From: Diospyros lotus | Lineage: Eukaryota; Streptophyta; Magnoliopsida; Ericales; Ebenaceae | Direction of reading: 5' to 3' | Assembly (NCBI RefSeq): GCF_014633365.1 | Contig: NC_068343.1 | Coordinates: 27,311,307 to 27,375,306, forward strand | Length of the DNA stretch: 64,000 nt | Shown: one piece after another, positions 59,654 to 64,000 of the stretch | How the letters are laid out: every line of letters begins with the position of its first letter | How positions within the stretch are numbered: position 1 is the first letter of the stretch | Notes under the pieces: generated by a model | Databases searched by the model: none | What the model was told of the DNA's origin: nothing | Seen by the model: the letters and a program-made list of their open reading frames with translations, nothing else | Translations under genes and position numbers: made by a program

Positions 59654-60527
59654 ATGCTGAGAGGGACGAGGTCAACCGGTTTGGAAAATCTGCCTAACCC
59701 TACCCAAAGGAGCGCTTGTACCAGGATGGGAGACCCTAGCCGGTGCACCTTATGGTACCATACTTTTGGAAGATCACCTAGACAATGAGGTGCACTCAGG
59801 AAACATTCCAGTGCTTGAAGACAATATATTGAGCGGTTTAAATCTGCAACACAAGAAGTAAGGGACCTCCTGGTCTAGTTGGTGGCATCAGCCTTGCTTA
59901 ACGAAACTATGTACGCCCCGCTTAGAAAATCCCTAGCCTTTTTCGAGCTGAGCTCAATGACCAAATTGTTTACCCGAGCGGAATAGTTTATCTTCCAAAT
60001 GAAAATTTTAAAAGCATGGGAAGGTAAAAGAAGAGGAAGGCCAAATGACGTTGGATCAAACAGAGCAATGTAGATACAGAGGAGAGAAAAGCCCCCCGAA
60101 GATGCAATTTTGGAGCTTCACCCCCCTCACTGAGCCAAGAGTTGATATCCTTTCATCCATCGTGCACACAGGGTTCATTAACTTTCCTCCACATTTCAGC
60201 CAACCTATGGGCAGGAACATGGATGCTTTCCGCATATTTCATGAGTCCCTAGGACACATTATAGAGCAGTAATGGGAGTTATGTAACCAGATTGAGCAGC
60301 TGATCAGGGATCAAAAGCTTGATCAATTTATACTATATAAGCTAAAAAATCAACAGGGTAGGGGAAACGGATCTAAGAGAGATAATCAGAAGAGCCCCCC
60401 TCATCCTATTAATGATGCCCTAAGCAGAAGGGAAAACCAACAGCCTCGATAGAGGGAAGGGGAAAGAAACAATCAGAGGAGAGAAGAAGTAGAATCAAGC
60501 CCGAGAGAAAGCAACAATGAGCCTGTT
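59654..60527 (+). pseudogene. Tat-like gag remnant
   Basis: Starts MLRGTRSTGLENLPNP at 59654, comparable to the MPRRNKNPRMENR start at 34461, but breaks within 40 codons. A later frame (60045-60272, then through TAG at 60450) reads a gag-like C-terminal part: LGHIIEQ, stop, WELCNQIEQLIRDQKLDQF. The central capsid region is largely unreadable. It continues in the same frame into the protease. Confidence 0.6.
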
Positions 60528-61069
60528 ATGGAAATGATACATGTGATCTCAGGGGGAGAAAGTTTGGCAGGCGATTCCTCTTTTTCTAGAAAGGTATATG
60601 CGTGCCAGGCATTGCATGTGAACTCAGTGGTAAAAGTTCAAGAAAATGAAGATCCCATCATTTCCACACTTGAAGACCAAGGGGATGTGTTGCTCTCTCA
60701 TGATGATCCTTTGGTTATCTACGTTGTTATTAACAAGCACTCCATTAAGAGAATACTGGTGGATAGCGAAAGCTCTGTCAATCTGCTATACTGGAATTGC
60801 TTTGAGAATATGCATATTGCCCATGACCAATTAAAGACAATCACTTCCCCTCTGTATAACTTCATGGGAGAAGCAGTACCCGTGGTTGGATCGGTTCAGT
60901 TGCCCATTACACTTAGGGACTACCCCAAGTGATCACCTGGCAGGTTAATTTCATGGTAGTCAAGACTTTCTTCCCTGCCTACAACGTGATCCTGGGACGT
61001 TCCCTCATTAATGTTATAAGAGCCGTCATTTTCCCGGGGTATTTGCTGATGAAATTCCCCACGCTATAA
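60528..61069 (+). pseudogene. Tat-like aspartic protease region
   Basis: HVISGGESLAGDSS opens the linker before protease, and ILVDSESSVNLLYWNCF is the active-site loop. The family has D-[ST/G]-G-S here; this copy has DSE, so the glycine after the catalytic D-S is changed. A frameshift near 60930 is followed by VKTFFPAYNVILGRSLINVI, the flap-end motif, and TAA at 61067-61069. In a live element this enzyme cuts gag-pol. Confidence 0.8.
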
Positions 61070-61072
61070 GGG

Positions 61073-61900
61073 GTGGGCCACGTAAGAGGAAATCAAAAAC
61101 AAGCCAGGGTATGCTATGTGAGCTCTATCAAAGGCACCAAGGGGAAGGAAAAAATAGTGACTGAAGAGACCTTAATGATCAGTGAGCAGACTCTCGAAGT
61201 CAACAAACCCCAACTAGTGGAAACACTCAAAGCCATGTCTCTAATCCTTGGTGATGACAAAAGACAGGTGCATGTAGGTAGCCAACTGGAGGGCCAGGAA
61301 AAAGAAGAGATTGTCAAATGCCTACGATCTTATGTTGATGTATTTGCTTGGACACTAGCTGACATGTTGGGGATTAACCCAAAAATCACATCCCACCGAT
61401 TGAATGTTCACCCTAAGGCCCGACCTATAAAACAAAAGAAGAGACATATTGCCCCAGAGAGATTGAAGTGCTTGGAAGAAGAAATAGACATACTCCTTGA
61501 GGCGGGATTCATCAGGGAAGTCCAATACCCAGAATGGTTAGCAAACGTTGTGATGGTGAAAAAAGCCAATGGAAAATGTATGCATCGATTTCACTGACCT
61601 CAACAAGGCTTTCTCGAAAGACTCTTACCCACTCCCCAGAATAAATAAGCTAGTTGATGACACCTTCGAATATGCCATATTAAGCTTCTTGGATGCATTC
61701 TCGGGTTACCACTAGATTAGTACGTATCCACTCGACGCTGAGAAAATGGCCTTTATCATAGAAAATGGGACATACTGCTACTAGGTGACGCCTTTTGGCT
61801 TAAAGAACATGGGGGCTACGTATCAAAGAATGGTTAACAAGGTATTTAAAGACTTGCCTGGGGAGGTAATGCTAACTAAATGGGATATCAAACTCAGTGA
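61073..61900 (+). pseudogene. Tat-like reverse transcriptase, active-site region deleted
   Basis: DVFAWTLADMLGINPKITSH and EEEIDILLEAGFIREVQYPE (fingers) read to 61580. After a small frameshift the sequence continues IDFTDLNKAFSKDSYPLPRI, FLDAFSGYH (first catalytic D), stops at 61713 and 61782, and TPFGLKNMGATYQRMVNKVF. Then, straight after VFKDLPGEVM, it jumps to WDIKLSEYDISIEPRKAIKG, which belongs to the RNase H connection. The YVDD active-site segment, thumb and connection domain (some 200-250 residues by family comparison) are gone. Confidence 0.88.
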
Positions 61901-62385
61901 GTATGATATTAGCATCGAGCCTAGAAAGGCGATAAAAGGGCAAGTGTTTGTAGACTTCATAGTCGAGTGCACTCACCCGCCTGCAATGGAAGAAGCCCAC
62001 AATAACGAGTGGATGTTGTTTGTCGATAGGGCCTCAAATGCCAAAGGGAGCGGGGCAGGGGTAGTATTATTTTCCATGGAACAAGAGATCTTGAAGTACT
62101 CACTCTACTTCACCTTCCCCAGTACAAACAACATAGCAGAATATGAGGCTTTGTTGGCCGGAATGAAGTTGGTAGAAAAATTGGAAGTAAAAAGCCTAAC
62201 AGCCCACAACTTAGTTGGTAGTGCAACAGTTCCAAGGTACTTATGAAGTGAAGGAGTCGGCGTTGGCTCATTATCTGCAGAAGGTGAAAGAGCTCACCTA
62301 TAGGTTTGGACATTTTGAACTAATTCAAATTAGTAGGTCCCTCAATCAGCATGCAGATGCATTGTCAAAATTAGCTTCTACTTGA
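61901..62385 (+). pseudogene. Tat-like RNase H
   Basis: WMLFVDRASNAKGSGAGVVL carries the first catalytic D (usual FVDGAS, here FVDRAS), and NIAEYEALLAGMKLVEKL the catalytic E. A frameshift near 62215 separates the last part, VQQFQGTYEVKESALAHYL and SLNQHADALSKLAS, which ends at TGA 62383-62385. The segment around the DSQL aspartate is garbled by the shift. Confidence 0.85.
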
Positions 62386-63679
62386 GACACTCCCGAACGC
62401 CTAATTCACATGGAAGTCCTCCAATTACCCAGCGTAGGAGAAGAAGACACTACAGTGCATTGCGTTATGGGGGCCGAAGATTGGAGAAGCCCAATACTAA
62501 AGTACTTGCTCGGTCAAGAACTTCCAGAACCCCCCACAGAAGCAAGGAGATTAAAAACCAGCATGACTCATTTCACAGTAATTGGTCAGGAACTATACAA
62601 AAGAGGATATTCCATACCGCTACTGAAATGTCTGGGCCTAGGGAAGCATAACAAGCCCTGGAGGAAGTGCATGAGGAAGACTGTGGTGAACACCTCGGGG
62701 GAAGGGCACTGGTTGGGAAGATCTTGCGAGCTTGTTTGTTTTGGCTCACATTGAGGCATGATGCGGCCAGGAAAGTTCGAACCTATGACAAGTGCCATAA
62801 ACACGCTCTTTTGACGACGAGGCCACCTGCCCCCATCCAACAGATATTCCAACCTCTACCGTTCGTGAAATGGGGGCTAGACATACTAGGCCCATTCCTA
62901 GTGGCATCATCTCAAAGGAAATTCTTGTTTGTAGCTACGGATTATTTCACAAAGTGGGTGCATGGAAGCCGAACCTTTGGAAACCATAATTGAGAAGAAA
63001 GTAGAAGGTATGGTATGGAAGGATATCATTTGTTGTTTTAGCATGCCTTATATACTCAACACAGATCATGGAACACAGTTTGACTCGGATGCATTCAGAG
63101 CTTTTTATCACCAATGGGGGAATTAGTTTGAGGATGGCGTCCGTCGCATACCCACAGGCAAACAGATAAGTCGAAGTGAGTAACAAGAGCATACTGCATG
63201 GGCTGAAGACCCAGTTGGAAAAGGCGAAAGGCAGATGGGCCGACGAACTCCCCAACATCTTGTGGGCATATCGCACTACCAATCGAGTACCTACTAGGGA
63301 AATACCTTTCAGCTTGGTGTATAGGACGGATGCTCTTATCCCTATGGAAGTGGATCTTGGCTTACCTCAGGTCATGACCTTCATGAAGGAGAGAAATTCA
63401 GATCACCTAAGGGAGAATCTGGACCTGTTGGAAGAATTAAGAGAAAAAAGCGGCGGTATAGTTGACAGCTTATCAGAGGAGGATCTCTAGTTATTACAAT
63501 GAAAGGGTTCACCTTCGTAAACTTGAAGAAGGGGATTCGCTACTTAGAAAGACAATTGTCACTAATGCCTTCAGGGAAGAAGGGAAGCTCAGACAAAATT
63601 GGGAGGGGCCCTATAGAATATAAAGGATGCTGGGGCCCAACACTTGCATACTGCAAACATTGCAAGAAGAGATGATGGG
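62386..63679 (+). pseudogene. Tat-like integrase
   Basis: A linker (MEVLQLPSVGEEDT) leads after a frameshift near 62660 into the H2C2 finger: HEEDCGEHLGGRAL and YDKCHKHA, where the first cysteine appears to be Tyr. The core shows WGLDILGPF (first D), then after a shift ILNTDHGTQFDSDAF (second D). YPQANR, stop, VEVSNKSILHGLK holds the E, and ELPNILWAYRTT follows. The tail runs to VHLRKLEEGDSLLRK-like and GPYRI sequence near 63620. Integrase would have joined the cDNA to the chromosome; this copy has at least three frame breaks. Confidence 0.85.
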
Positions 63680-63829
63680 TGTAACACCCTGTTTTTTCAA
63701 GGCGTTAGATAACGTAAGATTTCAGGAATATATTTTTTTTTCTATCATAAACTTAACACATAAATTGTTTCTTAACAATCTCGTTACACTTTCTCAGTAT
63801 ATCAAACTTAATAATGAATAAATGATGTG
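63680..63829 (-). mobile_element. gypsy LTR end (same family as 5084-10707), interrupted
   Basis: TGTAACACCCTG...AAGGCGTTAG..., then ATATATTTTTTTT...CATAAACTTA parallels the left end of the LTR at 5084 (TGTAACACCCCG...GAGGCGTTATAA...CATAAACATAG). It is therefore a minus-strand LTR inserted in the Tat integrase tail and cut again at 63830. Confidence 0.65.
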
Positions 63830-64000
63830 TGATTTATGCACAATTAATTTAGGCAAGTGTATTATAGCTAAATATGCATATAGTGATGAAAAGAGTGTCG
63901 ATCCCACGAGGACTAGTTAATTAATCCAATAAATAAAAAGAAAAAATAAATGAAAAACTAAATTCTTTATGAGAAAAATTAATTAATGAATGCACTAGGG
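63830..64000 (-). mobile_element. left end of an Athila-like LTR, cut by the window end
   Basis: TGATTTATGCACAATT begins a new unit. GTGATGAAAAGAGTGTCGATCCCACGAGGACTAG resembles GTGATGAATAAGATATCGTTCCCACGGAGATTGG-like sequence at 15358-15392 (each shown in part), inside the minus-strand Athila LTR. Orientation is inferred from that match. Confidence 0.5.

Larger units (their letters stand above)
58662..63679 (+). mobile_element. Tat-like gypsy retrotransposon, coding but broken, 3' end cut
   Basis: 5' LTR 58662-59603, PBS, then gag, protease, RT, RNase H and integrase in the gypsy order. Stops, frameshifts and a large deletion in RT make it inactive. At 63680 it is interrupted by an LTR, so its 3' LTR is beyond the window. 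Confidence 0.88.

Overview
This is nuclear DNA from a flowering plant, probably a eudicot. The evidence is AT-rich intergenic sequence, dense nested LTR retrotransposons of typical plant lineages (Athila-like, Tat-like, Tekay/Del-like, Copia), CACTA elements, and one intact plant U-box E3 ligase gene. Only one ordinary cellular protein-coding gene is supported: an intronless PUB27/28/29-type U-box/ARM protein at 41815-43020 (+). Nearly everything else is transposon-derived. I found no rRNA, tRNA or CRISPR locus and no operon-like system.

Layout. 1-27445 is a nest several layers deep: a minus-strand Copia remnant (1338-1735), then pieces of a Tat-like LTR (1736-2210, 4915-5083, 10708-10794, 27373-27445) split by three later insertions. 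These are a solo LTR (2211-4914), a solo LTR that itself holds a CACTA element (5084-10707, CACTA at 6288-8844), and a non-coding 16.6-kb retrotransposon derivative (10795-27372). The 5' LTR of that derivative was in turn hit by a truncated Athila-like element (11566-16800). 27446-30270 is non-coding and rich in short degenerate repeats. 30271-36557 is a gag-only Tat-like retrotransposon on the minus strand with perfect 5-bp target duplications and a 48-bp minisatellite where pol would be. 36908-39035 is a second, much better preserved CACTA element made almost wholly of palindromic GCGGCGGTTTT modules.

39036-47855 is the gene-bearing island: degenerate repeats, the PUB gene, and AT-rich DNA with no recognisable gene. 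47856-48785 is a MITE-like inverted-repeat element. 49232-51704 and 53064-55539 are two solo LTRs of one family in opposite orientations, each with a perfect 5-bp target duplication; the second sits inside a Copia LTR. 56076-58661 is an LTR related to the 16.6-kb element, split by another solo LTR (57069-58251). 58662-63679 is a plus-strand Tat-like element with recognisable but broken gag, protease, RT, RNase H and integrase. It is cut at 63680 by yet another LTR, itself interrupted at 63830.

Target-site duplications that I could read on both sides make the insertion boundaries firm for nine elements. The abundance of solo LTRs shows frequent LTR-LTR recombination. No gene network can be inferred: the elements are largely dead or non-autonomous and the PUB gene stands alone.
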